A DNA stretch of 64,000 nt from Aliiruegeria lutimaris. GTDB taxonomy: Bacteria > Pseudomonadota > Alphaproteobacteria > Rhodobacterales > Rhodobacteraceae. Location of the stretch: NCBI RefSeq assembly GCF_900099935.1, contig NZ_FNEK01000004.1:90162-154161 (forward strand). Direction: 5' to 3'. The position numbers and the translations under genes are program-made. The notes under the pieces are model-generated. The model was not told the DNA's origin. It ran no database searches and was given only the letters and a program-made list of their open reading frames with translations. Shown piece after piece: positions 1-12,089 of this stretch (the first letter of the stretch is position 1; every line of letters begins with the position of its first letter).

Positions 1-381
1 GCGGAACTCAATGGCTGGCCGGGGCCGGCGCATGTGCTGGAAATGGCCGACGCATTGTCGCTGGATACCGAACAAAGAAGCCAGATTGAGACGATCTTTG
101 ACGAAATGAAAATGGCCGCCAAATCCGAAGGGCGTCGGATGCTCGACGCGGAAGCGGCGCTGGACGCGGCTTTCAGGAGCGGCGAGATCGACCCAGAGCG
201 CCTCGTCAAGCTGCTGGCCGCAGCAGAGGCCGCTCGGGCGGCACTTCGGCAAGTGCATCTCGGCGCGCATCTGCGCACCGCGCCGTTCCTGACTCCCCAC
301 CAGAAAATGCTTTATTCCCAAGCGCGTGGTTATCAAGGCGGCGCAGGTTTTGACCATTCCGCGCATGGAGGCAGCCACTGA
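1..381 (+). CDS. Spy/CpxP-like periplasmic protein, 5' end outside the window
   Basis: The frame is open from base 1, so the gene begins upstream; a GTG at 34 is probably internal. The visible part is charged and helical and carries two LTxxQ-type motifs, LSLDTEQ near its start and LTPHQKM near its end. That is the signature of the Spy/CpxP/CzcI family of periplasmic chaperone or metal-sensor proteins. The stop codon overlaps the ATG of the formate dehydrogenase gene (ATGA), so the two are translationally coupled. A role in protecting or sensing for that enzyme is inferred only from the coupling. The signal peptide cannot be checked because it lies outside the window. Confidence 0.7.
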   Translation, partial: AELNGWPGPAHVLEMADALSLDTEQRSQIETIFDEMKMAAKSEGRRMLDAEAALDAAFRSGEIDPERLVKLLAAAEAARAALRQVHLGAHLRTAPFLTPHQKMLYSQARGYQGGAGFDHSAHGGSH

Positions 382-3137
382 TGTCCGACAGCGTCACCTT
401 CCGCCTCGACGGCGAAGACCTCACTGTTGCCAAGGGCACCACGATCTGGGAGGCCGCCAATGGGCGCGGCCTCAAGATCCCGCATCTGTGCCACAAGCCC
501 GCGTCCGGCTACCGGCCGGACGGCAATTGCCGTGCCTGCATGGTGGAGATCGAGGGCGAGCGGAACCTCGCCGCTTCCTGCATCCGGCAGCCATCCGAGG
601 GCATGGTCGTCAACACCGCCACCCCTCGCGCCGAAAGCGCGCGCAGGATGGTGGTGGAGATGCTGATGGCCGACCAACCGGAGCGCGAAGACGCGCACGA
701 CCTCTCCAGCCACTTCTGGGATGTGGCGGATGCCGTCGGCGTCAAGGAAAGCCGTTTCCCGGCGATAGAAAAAGAGCGCATCCCGCTTTTGGATGACAGC
801 CACGTTGCCATGCGGGTCAATCTCGATGCCTGTATCCAGTGCGGCCTGTGCGTGCGGGCCTGCCGCGAGGTGCAGGTGAATGACGTGATCGGCATGGCCG
901 GACGCGGGCATGACAGCTTTCCCGTCTTCGATCAGGGCGACCCAATGGGTGCCTCCACCTGCGTGGCCTGCGGCGAATGCGTGCAGGCCTGCCCGACCGG
1001 CGCCCTGATGCCGGCGGCGATCATGGACATGGTGCAGCGCGGCGACAAAGCGGATTTCGACAGCGAGACGCAGAGCGTCTGCCCGTTCTGCGGCGTCGGC
1101 TGCCTCGTAAGCCTCAAGGTCAAGGATGGGCGCATTGCCCATGTCGAAGGAATCAACGGGCCGGCGAACGAGGGCCGACTGTGCGTCAAGGGACGTTTCG
1201 GCTTCGATTATATCCACCACGAACACCGGCTGACCAAGCCGCTGATCCGGCGCACGGATGCGCCGCCCAAGGGGTTGAATGTGGACCCCGGAAACCTCTC
1301 GACCCATTTCCGCGAGGCGAGCTGGGACGAGGCGCTGGACGCCGCAGCCGGTGGGCTTGGCGGCTTGCGCACCGCGCATGGCGGGCGGTCGGTCGCCGGT
1401 TTCGGTTCGGCCAAATGCACCAACGAGGAGGCCTATCTCTTCCAAAAGCTGATCCGCGAAGGCTTTGGCCACAACAACGTGGACCATTGCACCCGGCTCT
1501 GCCACGCCTCCTCGGTCGCCGCCCTGTTGGAAAATGTTGGCTCTGGCGCGGTCACGGCCACGTTCAACGAGATCGAGAATGCCGATGTGGCAATCGTCAT
1601 CGGCGCGAACCCGGTCGAGAACCACCCCGTCGCCGCGACCTATTTCAAGCAGTTTGCCAAACGTGGTGGCAAGCTGATCGTGATGGACCCGCGCGGGATC
1701 GGGCTGCGCAGCTTTGCCTCGCATATGCTGCAATTCCGGCCGGGCACCGATGTGGCCATGCTCAACGCGATCATGGCGACCATCGTCGAGGAGGGCCTTT
1801 ACGACGAGGCCTATATCGCCCAGCGCACTGAGAACTGGGAAGCCGAGAAAGCGCATCTGGCCGATTTCGCGCCCGAGAAGATGGCGAAGATCTGCGGCAT
1901 CGACGCCGCAACCCTGCGCGATGTCGCCCGGACCTTTGCCGGGGCCAAGGCGGGGATGATCTTTTGGGGCATGGGAGTGAGCCAGCATATCCACGGTACG
2001 GACAACTCGCGCTGCCTGATCAGCCTCGCGCTCATGTGCGGCCATGTCGGCCGTCCCGGCACCGGGCTGCACCCGCTGCGCGGGCAGAACAACGTGCAGG
2101 GTGCGTCCGATGCAGGCCTGATCCCGATGTTCCTGCCCGATTACCAATCCGTTACGGATGACGGCCTTCGCCAGCGCTTCACCGAGCTTTGGGGCTCGGA
2201 GGATTTCGGCGACCAGAAGGGGCTGACCGTTACCGAGATCCTCGATGACGTCCATGCGGGGCGCATTCGCGGCATGTATATCCTCGGCGAAAACCCGGCC
2301 ATGTCGGACCCGGATGTGGAGCATGCCCGAGAGGCACTGGCCAAGCTGGAGCACCTCGTGGTGCAGGACATCTTCCTCACCGAGACGGCCAATTTCGCCG
2401 ACGTGATCCTGCCCGCCTCGGCGCTCTACGAGAAAGCCGGCACCGTCTCCAATACCAACCGGCAGGTGCAGATGGTCCGCCCCGCCCTCGCCCCGCCGGG
2501 CGAGGCGCGCGAGGATTGGGCGATCACCATGGAGCTTGCGCGCAAGCTGGGGCTGGACTGGCGCTATACCCATCCGCGCGAGGTTTTCACCGAGATGAAG
2601 ATCACCATGTCCAGCCTGGACAATATCACCTGGGAACGGCTGGAGCGCGAATCCGTTACCTATCCTTCGCTCTCCGAGCAGGATCCGGGGCAAGCGGTTG
2701 TCTTTGGCGACGGCTTCCCGCGCGAGGGTGGCCGGGCGAAATTCACACCCGCCGCAATCATCGCGCCGGACGAGGCGCCGGATGAGGAGTATCCGATGGT
2801 CATGACCACGGGGCGGCAACTGGAGCATTGGCATACCGGTTCGATGACCCGCCGCTCGAAGGTGCTGGACTCGGTGGAGCCGGAGGCGAATTGCTCGCTC
2901 CACCCGGCGACGTTGCGCAAGCTCGGGGTGGAACCGGGCGGCATGGTGCGGCTGAGCACGCGGCGCGGCAGCATCGAGATCATGGCGCGGTCGGACCGGG
3001 CGGTCTCGCCGGACATGGTCTTCGTGCCCTTCGCCTATGTCGAGGCGGCGGCGAATGTGCTGACCAACCCGGCGCTGGATCCCTACGGCAAGATCCCCGA
3101 GTTCAAGTTCTCGGCCGTTCGGGTGGAGCCCGCCTGA
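381..3137 (+). CDS. Formate dehydrogenase alpha subunit (molybdopterin, Fe-S)
   Basis: This 918-aa protein should oxidise formate to CO2 at a Mo/W-bis-MGD centre. An N-terminal [2Fe-2S] domain has Cys37, 50, 53 and 67. Two [4Fe-4S] ferredoxin motifs follow, CIQCGLC from Cys151 and CVACGEC from Cys194, and then the CPFCGVGC cluster motif of the molybdopterin domain from Cys234. The likely metal ligand is Cys374 in DHCTRLCHASSV, followed by the conserved His. A molybdopterin dinucleotide-binding domain lies at the C-terminus. The architecture matches soluble NAD-linked FdsA/FdhA enzymes, but no beta, gamma or fdhD gene lies downstream. Partners must lie upstream of the window or elsewhere. It overlaps the preceding gene by 1 nt. 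Confidence 0.9.
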   Translation: MSDSVTFRLDGEDLTVAKGTTIWEAANGRGLKIPHLCHKPASGYRPDGNCRACMVEIEGERNLAASCIRQPSEGMVVNTATPRAESARRMVVEMLMADQPEREDAHDLSSHFWDVADAVGVKESRFPAIEKERIPLLDDSHVAMRVNLDACIQCGLCVRACREVQVNDVIGMAGRGHDSFPVFDQGDPMGASTCVACGECVQACPTGALMPAAIMDMVQRGDKADFDSETQSVCPFCGVGCLVSLKVKDGRIAHVEGINGPANEGRLCVKGRFGFDYIHHEHRLTKPLIRRTDAPPKGLNVDPGNLSTHFREASWDEALDAAAGGLGGLRTAHGGRSVAGFGSAKCTNEEAYLFQKLIREGFGHNNVDHCTRLCHASSVAALLENVGSGAVTATFNEIENADVAIVIGANPVENHPVAATYFKQFAKRGGKLIVMDPRGIGLRSFASHMLQFRPGTDVAMLNAIMATIVEEGLYDEAYIAQRTENWEAEKAHLADFAPEKMAKICGIDAATLRDVARTFAGAKAGMIFWGMGVSQHIHGTDNSRCLISLALMCGHVGRPGTGLHPLRGQNNVQGASDAGLIPMFLPDYQSVTDDGLRQRFTELWGSEDFGDQKGLTVTEILDDVHAGRIRGMYILGENPAMSDPDVEHAREALAKLEHLVVQDIFLTETANFADVILPASALYEKAGTVSNTNRQVQMVRPALAPPGEAREDWAITMELARKLGLDWRYTHPREVFTEMKITMSSLDNITWERLERESVTYPSLSEQDPGQAVVFGDGFPREGGRAKFTPAAIIAPDEAPDEEYPMVMTTGRQLEHWHTGSMTRRSKVLDSVEPEANCSLHPATLRKLGVEPGGMVRLSTRRGSIEIMARSDRAVSPDMVFVPFAYVEAAANVLTNPALDPYGKIPEFKFSAVRVEPA

Positions 3138-3144
3138 CGCAAAC

Positions 3145-3166
3145 GGCGCTGCCCATGGGCGGCGCC
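3145..3166. terminator. GC-rich hairpin between convergent genes
   Basis: A 22-nt near-perfect inverted repeat (GGCGCtGCCC / GGGCgGCGCC) lies just after the fdh stop and before the stop of the convergent gene. There is no T-tract, so termination is plausible rather than shown. Confidence 0.4.
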
Positions 3167-3169
3167 GGC

Positions 3170-5383
3170 CTAACCCTCGACCAGTTCCTTGATCTCTTCG
3201 ACCGGGAACGGACTTTCGGCGATGACGGCCTCGGCGATTGGCAACTCGCCGGCCTTGTCGAAAAGCCGGTACATGTGCGCGAAGGTCGTCGCCTGCGCCA
3301 AACCGCTCTGCGCCAGCGCCCGGAAGATCGCGGCGGATTGCTCCAGCCGCCCCATCTCGGCGAGGATACGCGCCTGCGCCGTCTGAAGCCGCTGCGCGCC
3401 ATGGCCGAGCCGGACCGCGCGGGTAATCTGCGCCAGCGCCTGCTCGCGCGTCGCCTCCCGGCGGCGCAAAACCTCCGCCGTCATCAGGTGCAACTCGATC
3501 AGGTCATGCTCCACCGTGGCGATCTCGGCATAGACCTGCGCCATCTCCTCGGGGCGCTTGGCGCGGCCATACCAATGGCCGAGGGCTGCCAGGTAACAGG
3601 GGTGCCGCTCCGCCGCCTCTGTTGCCTCTTCCAGCCGCACAAGACCCGCGGCAAGCTTGCCGTCTTCCAGCAGGATATCCGCCTCCCGCTTGAGATAGAT
3701 CGGCTCGTCGGGATGGGCGCGCAGCGCCGCGCGGTTGCTTGCCAGCGCCTCGTCCAGCTCGCCCAATTCGCGCAGCATCACCGCCGCCGCGCTCTCCAAC
3801 TCCGGGCTACCAGCCAGCCGCACGTGGTTCTTTTCCAGCCGCACCAGCCCGTTGCGGATGCGGGTATGGTTCCAGTAGCCACGCCCCACCCGCTTGCCGT
3901 GGACCAGCCGCCAATCCCTGAGCGCCACCTCCCAGGGGTAGGAAACCGTGCCGGCCTCGGCCCAGCCCTCGGGCGGCACGCAGGCGTTCAGCCTGGACAG
4001 CCGCTCATCGGCGCCGGGGAACAGGTTACCCTTGCGCGAGATCATGCGCGGGTCGATCGGATAGCTCGGAGCACGTTCCAGCCAGCCCGCCGAGAGCAGC
4101 GCCCCCAGCACCCCCGGCACCAGCCGGTCCATCGGCCCCATCCACCAGGCGACATGCGCCCAGCGATGCGCATCCTCCGCTTCCCCGGCTTCGAGATGGG
4201 CAAGCGCCGCGTAGCTGGCCACATTTCCTAGCGCATCGTCTCCGCTCACCGGACGGCCCCAGGCTGCCTTGCGTACCCTGCGACTGCTGGAAAGGTCACC
4301 GCAATCGACGCAAAGCTCGCTCAGAAGCGGGAAGATATAGGGCTTGCGGAAGCCGCGATTGACCTGTGCCGCGAGCAGGTCGCGGGCCTGCGCGGCGCGT
4401 CCCTGCCCGCGCAGGTAATCGACGAGAAAGGGGAAGCACTGTCCCAGGTCGCCATCACCGAGGAAATGTTCCTCCGGCGCATCCATGCGAGAGATCAGAA
4501 GCTCCATCGCCTCGGCCTGCCCCTCTGAGGAAAGCGCGTCCTGCACCGAGAAGACCGTGCCGCCGCCCAGCGTCGCCGCGGTCTGCGAAAAAGCGGAATG
4601 CGGCGGGCCGAAGATCTGCTTGCAGCGCGACATGGCAAAAAGTTCAAGGAAATCGCGCTGCCCAAGCAGCAATTCCTCGTCCCCCACCAGCTCCTCGAAG
4701 GTCATCACCCGTTCGCCACCGGCAACCTTGAGCCGCTCCACCTCGTGGCGCGTGTCGGAAAAGACGAGACAGGCCGCCTCCGGGTCTTCCAACTGGTGGG
4801 TCAGGTGCACCTCGTAGAATTCGCGCGGGATATACTTGTTCGGCCAGAGCTTCTGCGAGGTGATCGGGTTGGAGATGATGTCGCCGCGCCGGATGTGATA
4901 GGCGCTCAGATGGGTGCCCGCGAGCCGTGCATCAATCTGTTCGGAAACACGCCGGATCGTGTCGCAGAAGCCGATGCCGTCAAAACAGCCCGCCAGCCGC
5001 GCGGCGACGGCCTCCGCATCCTCCCATGGCAGAACGGTCGTACCCACCGAGCGCTGCGAAAGAAACCCCTTCCCTTCGGTCGCGGCTGCCTTCAGCGACT
5101 CGGCACTGCCGAGATGAGTCGCGTCCAGGTCGTCCAGCGCCGCCCAATCCGCAGCCGACATGTCGCCCTCGACAAAATGGCGTTCGACGAATTCCGGCGT
5201 GAAGATATCGGTCGGGTTGCGCAGCTCCTCGGCGGTGCGGCCATGGCTGACCCAGGCCACCACGAAGGGAATGTCATAGTCGCGCGAAATGCGTATGGCA
5301 TTGAGAATGGAGATCAGCCGCCCGCCCATACGGTCGTTGCGATGGGCGACGATTTGGCCGCCATGCGTCTGAGATCGGTCCAT
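3170..5383 (-). CDS. Fucosyltransferase-fold glycosyltransferase-like protein with TPR region
   Basis: This is a 737-aa two-part protein. The first 270 residues look like the GT-B fucosyltransferase superfamily (NodZ/GT11/GT23 type): GGRLISILNAI at 20-30, HIRRGD at 163-168 (the GDP-sugar-binding motif I pattern), SDT at 209-211 and GPPHSAFSQTAA at 259-270. From about residue 290 the sequence becomes an alpha-helical tetratricopeptide-like array. I chose the ATG at 5383 because GGGAG sits just upstream; the open frame extends further without sensible similarity. No signal peptide is seen. It is monocistronic and convergent with fdh. Acceptor and donor are unknown, and the glycosyltransferase call rests on motifs only. 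Confidence 0.6.
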   Translation of the reverse strand: MDRSQTHGGQIVAHRNDRMGGRLISILNAIRISRDYDIPFVVAWVSHGRTAEELRNPTDIFTPEFVERHFVEGDMSAADWAALDDLDATHLGSAESLKAAATEGKGFLSQRSVGTTVLPWEDAEAVAARLAGCFDGIGFCDTIRRVSEQIDARLAGTHLSAYHIRRGDIISNPITSQKLWPNKYIPREFYEVHLTHQLEDPEAACLVFSDTRHEVERLKVAGGERVMTFEELVGDEELLLGQRDFLELFAMSRCKQIFGPPHSAFSQTAATLGGGTVFSVQDALSSEGQAEAMELLISRMDAPEEHFLGDGDLGQCFPFLVDYLRGQGRAAQARDLLAAQVNRGFRKPYIFPLLSELCVDCGDLSSSRRVRKAAWGRPVSGDDALGNVASYAALAHLEAGEAEDAHRWAHVAWWMGPMDRLVPGVLGALLSAGWLERAPSYPIDPRMISRKGNLFPGADERLSRLNACVPPEGWAEAGTVSYPWEVALRDWRLVHGKRVGRGYWNHTRIRNGLVRLEKNHVRLAGSPELESAAAVMLRELGELDEALASNRAALRAHPDEPIYLKREADILLEDGKLAAGLVRLEEATEAAERHPCYLAALGHWYGRAKRPEEMAQVYAEIATVEHDLIELHLMTAEVLRRREATREQALAQITRAVRLGHGAQRLQTAQARILAEMGRLEQSAAIFRALAQSGLAQATTFAHMYRLFDKAGELPIAEAVIAESPFPVEEIKELVEG

Positions 5384-5648
5384 TCTACTCTCCCGGCTCG
5401 TGCCAGCATGATGCGGTGCAATTGAGAGCAGGTAAACGGCGGAACTGCGGCAAGGGCCAGCCTTTCCCGCGACGCAAGACTGCTTTGCTGCACATGCACA
5501 CTTATGGTCGCATTTGCATGTCTCGTCAGAGTCGCTACTGTGCCGCCCGAACCGGGGCTGCAGCTGCAGAATCTGGCATTGGGGAGAATGCCGCGCTGCC
5601 CACCCCGAGATGAGGAACACTTCGGAATCTTTTGAAAGGTAACGACAA
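5384..5648. other. Divergent intergenic region
   Basis: These 265 bases separate the divergent TPR-glycosyltransferase and icd genes and should hold both promoters. I see no convincing small gene. An AAAGG-type ribosome site immediately precedes the icd ATG. Confidence 0.5.
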
Positions 5649-7862
<2,214 letters not shown>

Positions 7863-7884
7863 TCATAGCCGACAAAGTCAAAGG

Positions 7885-7914
7885 AAACGCCCGCTTCGGC
7901 GGGCGTTTTTCTTT
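7885..7914 (+). terminator. Rho-independent terminator of icd
   Basis: Perfect stem AAACGCCCGC/GCGGGCGTTT with a TTCG tetraloop, followed by T-rich sequence, 22 nt after the icd stop. Confidence 0.92.
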
Positions 7915-7970
7915 GTCCGGTCACGTCTGCCAAACGCATCTTCAGGAGATGCTTGCGGGCAGTTTCGAAA

Positions 7971-8030
7971 GGGGGCTTTGCCCCCCGCGCTCTAGCAAGC
8001 GCTCCCCCCAGGATATTTGAGGAAAGAGGA
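7971..8030 (+). repeat. Dispersed palindromic repeat, copy 1 (R module)
   Basis: Contains GGGGGCTTTGCCCCCC, a second small palindrome around GCGCTC..AAGCGC, then CCCCCCAGGATATTTGAGG and a GAAAGAGGA tail. The same order of modules recurs at nine other places in this window. It lies between icd and galT. Confidence 0.85.
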
Positions 8031-8315
8031 TGTATAATTCCTCTGACGAGAATTATTAGTTTCGCTATTAGCTTATTAATGATCAGAGGTAGTGCCCCTT
8101 TAGGCGCCTTCGGAACAGCGCTCGATTGCGCCGCATTTTCTTGCTGAATTGTTGGTCATATGCTACCTCCGTCACGTTCGACCCGCGGGACTGACAGGAA
8201 GATTCCGGGCAGGCGCCTTGAAGCTTTACCGAAGCAACAACGGAATCGAATAAAAACGAATAAAAACGCGTGATCGCAGTTCCAACGCGTGTTTCCATGG
8301 CAAAGGTATGAGCGC
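8031..8315. other. AT-rich leader region upstream of galT
   Basis: Noticeably more AT-rich than the surroundings. It has an inverted repeat CCTCTGA (8040-8046)/TCAGAGG (8083-8089) and, close to galT, a tandem direct repeat of CGAATAAAAA at 8247-8266. No gene was recognised. The repeat may be part of the gal promoter or operator. Confidence 0.4.
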
Positions 8316-9368
8316 ATGGCATCCGATACCGTCTCCAACGACGCGCCGCATCGGCGTTTCAACCCGCTCAAGGGCGAATGGGTGCTCGTCTCTCCGCATC
8401 GCAACAAGCGCCCCTGGTCTGGCCAGCAGGAGAAGACCGCTGGTGTCGAGAAGCCGGAATTCGACCCGGGCTGCTACCTCTGCCCGGGCAATACCCGCAA
8501 CAATGGCGTGGTGAATGACAGCTACACGGGCCCCTGGGTGTTCGACAATGACTTCCCAGCGCTTTTGAGCGACAGCCCCGAGGGCGGCACCACGGGTGAT
8601 CCGTTGTTCCGCGCCGCCAATGTGCGCGGCACGGCCCGGGTCATGTGCTTTTCGGAGCGCCACGACCTGACATTGCCCGAACTGCCGGTGAGCGAGATCC
8701 GCAAGGTGGTCGATGTCTGGGCCGGGCAGATCGAGGAGTTGGGCGCGCAATATGACTGGGTGGCACTGTTCGAGAACAAGGGCGTGGTGATGGGCTGTTC
8801 GCAGCCGCACCCGCATGGGCAGATCTGGGCCTCCGATTTCCTGCCGAACGAGGTCACCCGCGAAGACGAATGCCAGAAGAGACATCTCGAAGAGATCGGC
8901 AATGTGTTGCTGGTCGAGTATGCCGCTTCCGAGTCGCAGAAGCAGGAGCGCATCGTCGTCGAGAATGACGACTGGCTGGCCGTCGTTCCCTGGTGGGCGG
9001 TCTGGCCCTTTGAAACGCTCGTGATGCCGCGCCGCCACGTGCTGCGACTTCCTGATCTGACCGAGGCGGAACGCGATGGGCTGGCCGATATCCTCAAGAG
9101 GCTCTGCACCCGTTATGACAACCTTTTCGAGACCGAGTTCCCCTACACGATGGGCTGGCATGGCGCGCCGACGCGAGAGGGCCGCTGGGACCACTGGCAG
9201 CTGCACGCCCATTTCTATCCGCCGCTGCTGCGCTCAGCCACGGTGCGGAAATTCATGGTGGGTTACGAGATGCTGTCGGAAGCGCAGCGCGACCTGACGG
9301 CGGAGCAGGCGGCCGAACGACTGCGCGGCCTGTCAGATGTCCATTACAAGCAAGGAGGCGCCTCGTGA
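8316..9368 (+). CDS. galT: Galactose-1-phosphate uridylyltransferase
   Basis: 350 aa. It transfers UMP from UDP-glucose to galactose-1-phosphate in the Leloir pathway. The active-site motif [15 protein letters not shown] carries the nucleophilic His of the HPH triad. [19 protein letters not shown] near the N-terminus is typical of GalT. The ATG at 8316 (MASDTVSND) has an AAAGG about 10 nt upstream; an in-frame GTG at 8289 is less likely. It overlaps galK by 4 nt, so the two form a galTK operon; no galE or transporter is present here. Confidence 0.95.
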   Translation: MASDTVSNDAPHRRFNPLKGEWVLVSPHRNKRPWSGQQEKTAGVEKPEFDPGCYLCPGNTRNNGVVNDSYTGPWVFDNDFPALLSDSPEGGTTGDPLFRAANVRGTARVMCFSERHDLTLPELPVSEIRKVVDVWAGQIEELGAQYDWVALFENKGVVMGCSQPHPHGQIWASDFLPNEVTREDECQKRHLEEIGNVLLVEYAASESQKQERIVVENDDWLAVVPWWAVWPFETLVMPRRHVLRLPDLTEAERDGLADILKRLCTRYDNLFETEFPYTMGWHGAPTREGRWDHWQLHAHFYPPLLRSATVRKFMVGYEMLSEAQRDLTAEQAAERLRGLSDVHYKQGGAS

Positions 9369-10471
9369 AAACGCAGGATCGGGACATGACGGCTGATGCC
9401 GCCGCCGCCTATGAGCAGCATTTCGGCCGGGCGCCGGAGCTGACCACCTATGCCCCCGGTCGTGTGAACCTGCTGGGCGAACATACCGATTACAATGGCG
9501 GCTACGTGCTGCCGATGCCGCTCAAGGGGCTTGGCGTTTTCATCGCGGTCGGGCGCGGGCCTGCGCCAGGCGTGGTGGAGGCCTATTCGGACACGTTCAA
9601 TGCCTCCGAGACCCGCAAGATCACCGATGGCAAGGAAGGTCGTTGGTCGGACTACGTGCTGGGCTGCCTGAAGGCCGTCGCCCAAGAGGAGATCGCGGAA
9701 ACCGGACTGCGCGTGACGCTGATCACGACATTGCCGATGGGGGCTGGCCTGTCGAGTTCCGCCGCGCTCGAAGTCGCCTCGATCCGCGCGGCCTCCGAGC
9801 TGTTCGGAAAGCCGATTTCTCCGGTCGAGATTGCCGTAAAGGCCCGCGCGGTGGAGAATGGTTTCGTCGGCATGCCCTGCGGGATCATGGATCAGTTCGC
9901 CTCCTCCGTCGGCACTCCCGGCAATGCGCTCTTCCTGAATACTCGCACGCTGGACTACCAGCCGGCGCACCTGCCCGATGGGCACAGCTTCGTCATCGTG
10001 CATTCCGGCGTCAGCCATCAATTGACCGAGGACGGTTATGCGACCCGGGTAGCAGAATGCAACGCCGCCTGCGAGGCGCTCGGCGTGGAGATGTTGAGCG
10101 ATCTCGGCCCCGACGATCTTGATCGCCTGTCTGGGATCGCGGACCTGCTGGCCCGGCGCACGCGGCATGTGATCACCGACAACCAGCGCGTTCTGGACGG
10201 GCTCGACGCCCTCAAGGCCGGGAACATGGTCCTGTTCGGCCAGTTGATGAATGCCAGCCACGCCTCTCAGCGGGACGATTACGAGATCACCGTTCCGGAA
10301 ACGGATGCGCTGGTCGAGGCCGCCTTGCAGGCCGGCGCCATCGGCGCGCGGCAGACCGGGGGCGGTTTCGGCGGATCAATCGTGGTGCTTGTGCCCGACG
10401 CTGCCGTCGAAACGGTCGGCCAGTCACTGGTTGATTCCTTTGCCAAGGCACGCGTGCTTGCGGTCACTTGA
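9365..10471 (+). CDS. galK: Galactokinase
   Basis: 368-aa GHMP kinase that phosphorylates galactose. Signature [20 protein letters not shown] near residue 30, ATP-binding [17 protein letters not shown], and C-terminal GGGFGGS are all present. It starts with GTG overlapping the galT stop (GTGA); a very strong AAGGAGG lies 7 nt before it and decides this start. Its substrate feeds GalT encoded just upstream. Confidence 0.95.
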   Translation: MKTQDRDMTADAAAAYEQHFGRAPELTTYAPGRVNLLGEHTDYNGGYVLPMPLKGLGVFIAVGRGPAPGVVEAYSDTFNASETRKITDGKEGRWSDYVLGCLKAVAQEEIAETGLRVTLITTLPMGAGLSSSAALEVASIRAASELFGKPISPVEIAVKARAVENGFVGMPCGIMDQFASSVGTPGNALFLNTRTLDYQPAHLPDGHSFVIVHSGVSHQLTEDGYATRVAECNAACEALGVEMLSDLGPDDLDRLSGIADLLARRTRHVITDNQRVLDGLDALKAGNMVLFGQLMNASHASQRDDYEITVPETDALVEAALQAGAIGARQTGGGFGGSIVVLVPDAAVETVGQSLVDSFAKARVLAVT

Positions 10472-10746
10472 ACCGCCTTGCAGCGGGCAGCAACCTTTTC
10501 TTAGGATTTTTGCCCGAGCTTGGAGGCGCGCAGGGTGAGGCTCCACTTTGTCCTGCGTGCGGTGCTTGTTTCGCCGCGGGAAAGGTCCGTCGATATCGAT
10601 CCCCGTATGTTCTCCAGGGAACATACCGCAAGAGATTGATTTGGCGGGCCTCTTTCCGTTCCTGACGTAGCTTCCGGAGCAAAGCGCCTCATTGGGTTCC
10701 GCGCAGTCGCGCGCTAGCGTGCGCCGAAGCCAAATGGGAGGTTCAC
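10472..10746. other. Intergenic region with operator-like palindrome upstream of the SDR gene
   Basis: No gene recognised. It contains the perfect interrupted palindrome listed separately at 10605-10626, and GGGAGG just before the SDR start. Confidence 0.4.
10605..10626. promoter_or_regulatory. Operator-like palindrome GTATGTTC-N6-GAACATAC
   Basis: Perfect 8-bp arms separated by 6 bp, about 120 bp upstream of the SDR gene. The form is that of a dimeric repressor site. The cognate regulator is not in the window. Confidence 0.45.
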
Positions 10747-12089
10747 ATGGTCGATTCCGTTTTCAACGCAGATTCCGTCGCTGTGATCACCGGATCCGGT
10801 GCCGGGATCGGCCTCGCGCTCGCGCAGGAACTCGCTTCCGTCGGCATGCGCGTCGTGCTCGTCGACAATCGCGCAGACCTGCTGGAAGCCGCCGCCCGGA
10901 AGGTCCGCGACGCCGGTGCTGCCGACGTGATGACGCGCAGCGCCGATGTTTCCGACGAAGCGTCCATGGCTTCGCTTGAGGCCGAGGTTGCCGAACGGTT
11001 CGGTGGCACGGACATCCTGGTCAATAACGCCGGCATCCAGCCCGGCAGTGCGATGTTCGGCCCGCGTGACGCCTGGGAAGCGGTCCTCAAGACCAATCTT
11101 TGGGGCGTCATCAATGGGACACGCGCCTTCGCAACGCGAATGATCGAGCGCGGCCGCCCCGGGATGATCGTGAACACGGGCTCGAAGCAAGGGATCACGA
11201 CACCGCCGGGAGATCCGGCCTATAACGTCGCCAAGGCGGGCGTGAAGGCCTATACCGAGGCGCTGGCGCATGAACTCCGCAGTGGTGCGGGCGCCCATCT
11301 GAGCGCACATCTGTTGATACCCGGTTTCGTCTTCACTGAGCTCACAGCAGGTGGCCGGACGCAAAAGCCCGACGGCGCCTGGTCACCGGAAGAACTCGCG
11401 CGCTTTGCCATGGAAAAGCTGCGGGAGGGGGATTTCTATATCCTTTGCCCGGATAACGATGTGTCGCGCGAACTGGACGAAAAGCGCATGACCTGGGCGA
11501 TGGGCGACATAATCGAGAACAGGCCGGCCCTCTCGCGCTGGCATCCCGACTACGCGGAGGCGTTCGAGGCCTATATATTCGGAAGGCGTAGACCGGCACA
11601 CCGCAACCTCGGCTTCAAGCCATTACCGATCATTTGGGGGCGCCGACAAGCTTCCGAAAGATGGGCACTCATCCAAACAAAAAAACCGCCGCACATCCGG
11701 GCGGGATGGCGGCGGCAAAGTCGCGATTCTGGAGGCCGGCTGGCTGGGGCAGAGGCGCGCCCCGAGCCTATTGGGGACAGGCAAGAGGCCGGGCGTTCAT
11801 CACGATGGGGACGAGGATGGACGCCGCCGGTTGGCAGATCGCAGGCAGAAACTCAGACGAGCGCGGGCAGATGCAGGCCAGCGACGAGGATCACCATGAG
11901 AGCAACCGCGCCGAGTGCATCGGGCAGAAGAGTTGCTTCAGTACGGGCAATCAGGTCTTTCAGATCGGTGAACATCGGGGCGGGTCCTGTTGGCTATCGT
12001 AGCTCGTTTGTTGCATCTTTGTTCTCACTTCGAGACCCAAAAGTAAAGAACTTTTTAAGAACATTTGCGAACAGACGAGAACAAACCCT

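Noticed and set aside
333..2903. 856-aa open frame antisense to formate dehydrogenase
   Set aside because: High-GC shadow: His/Arg/Gly-rich without any domain, and the opposite frame has full catalytic motifs.
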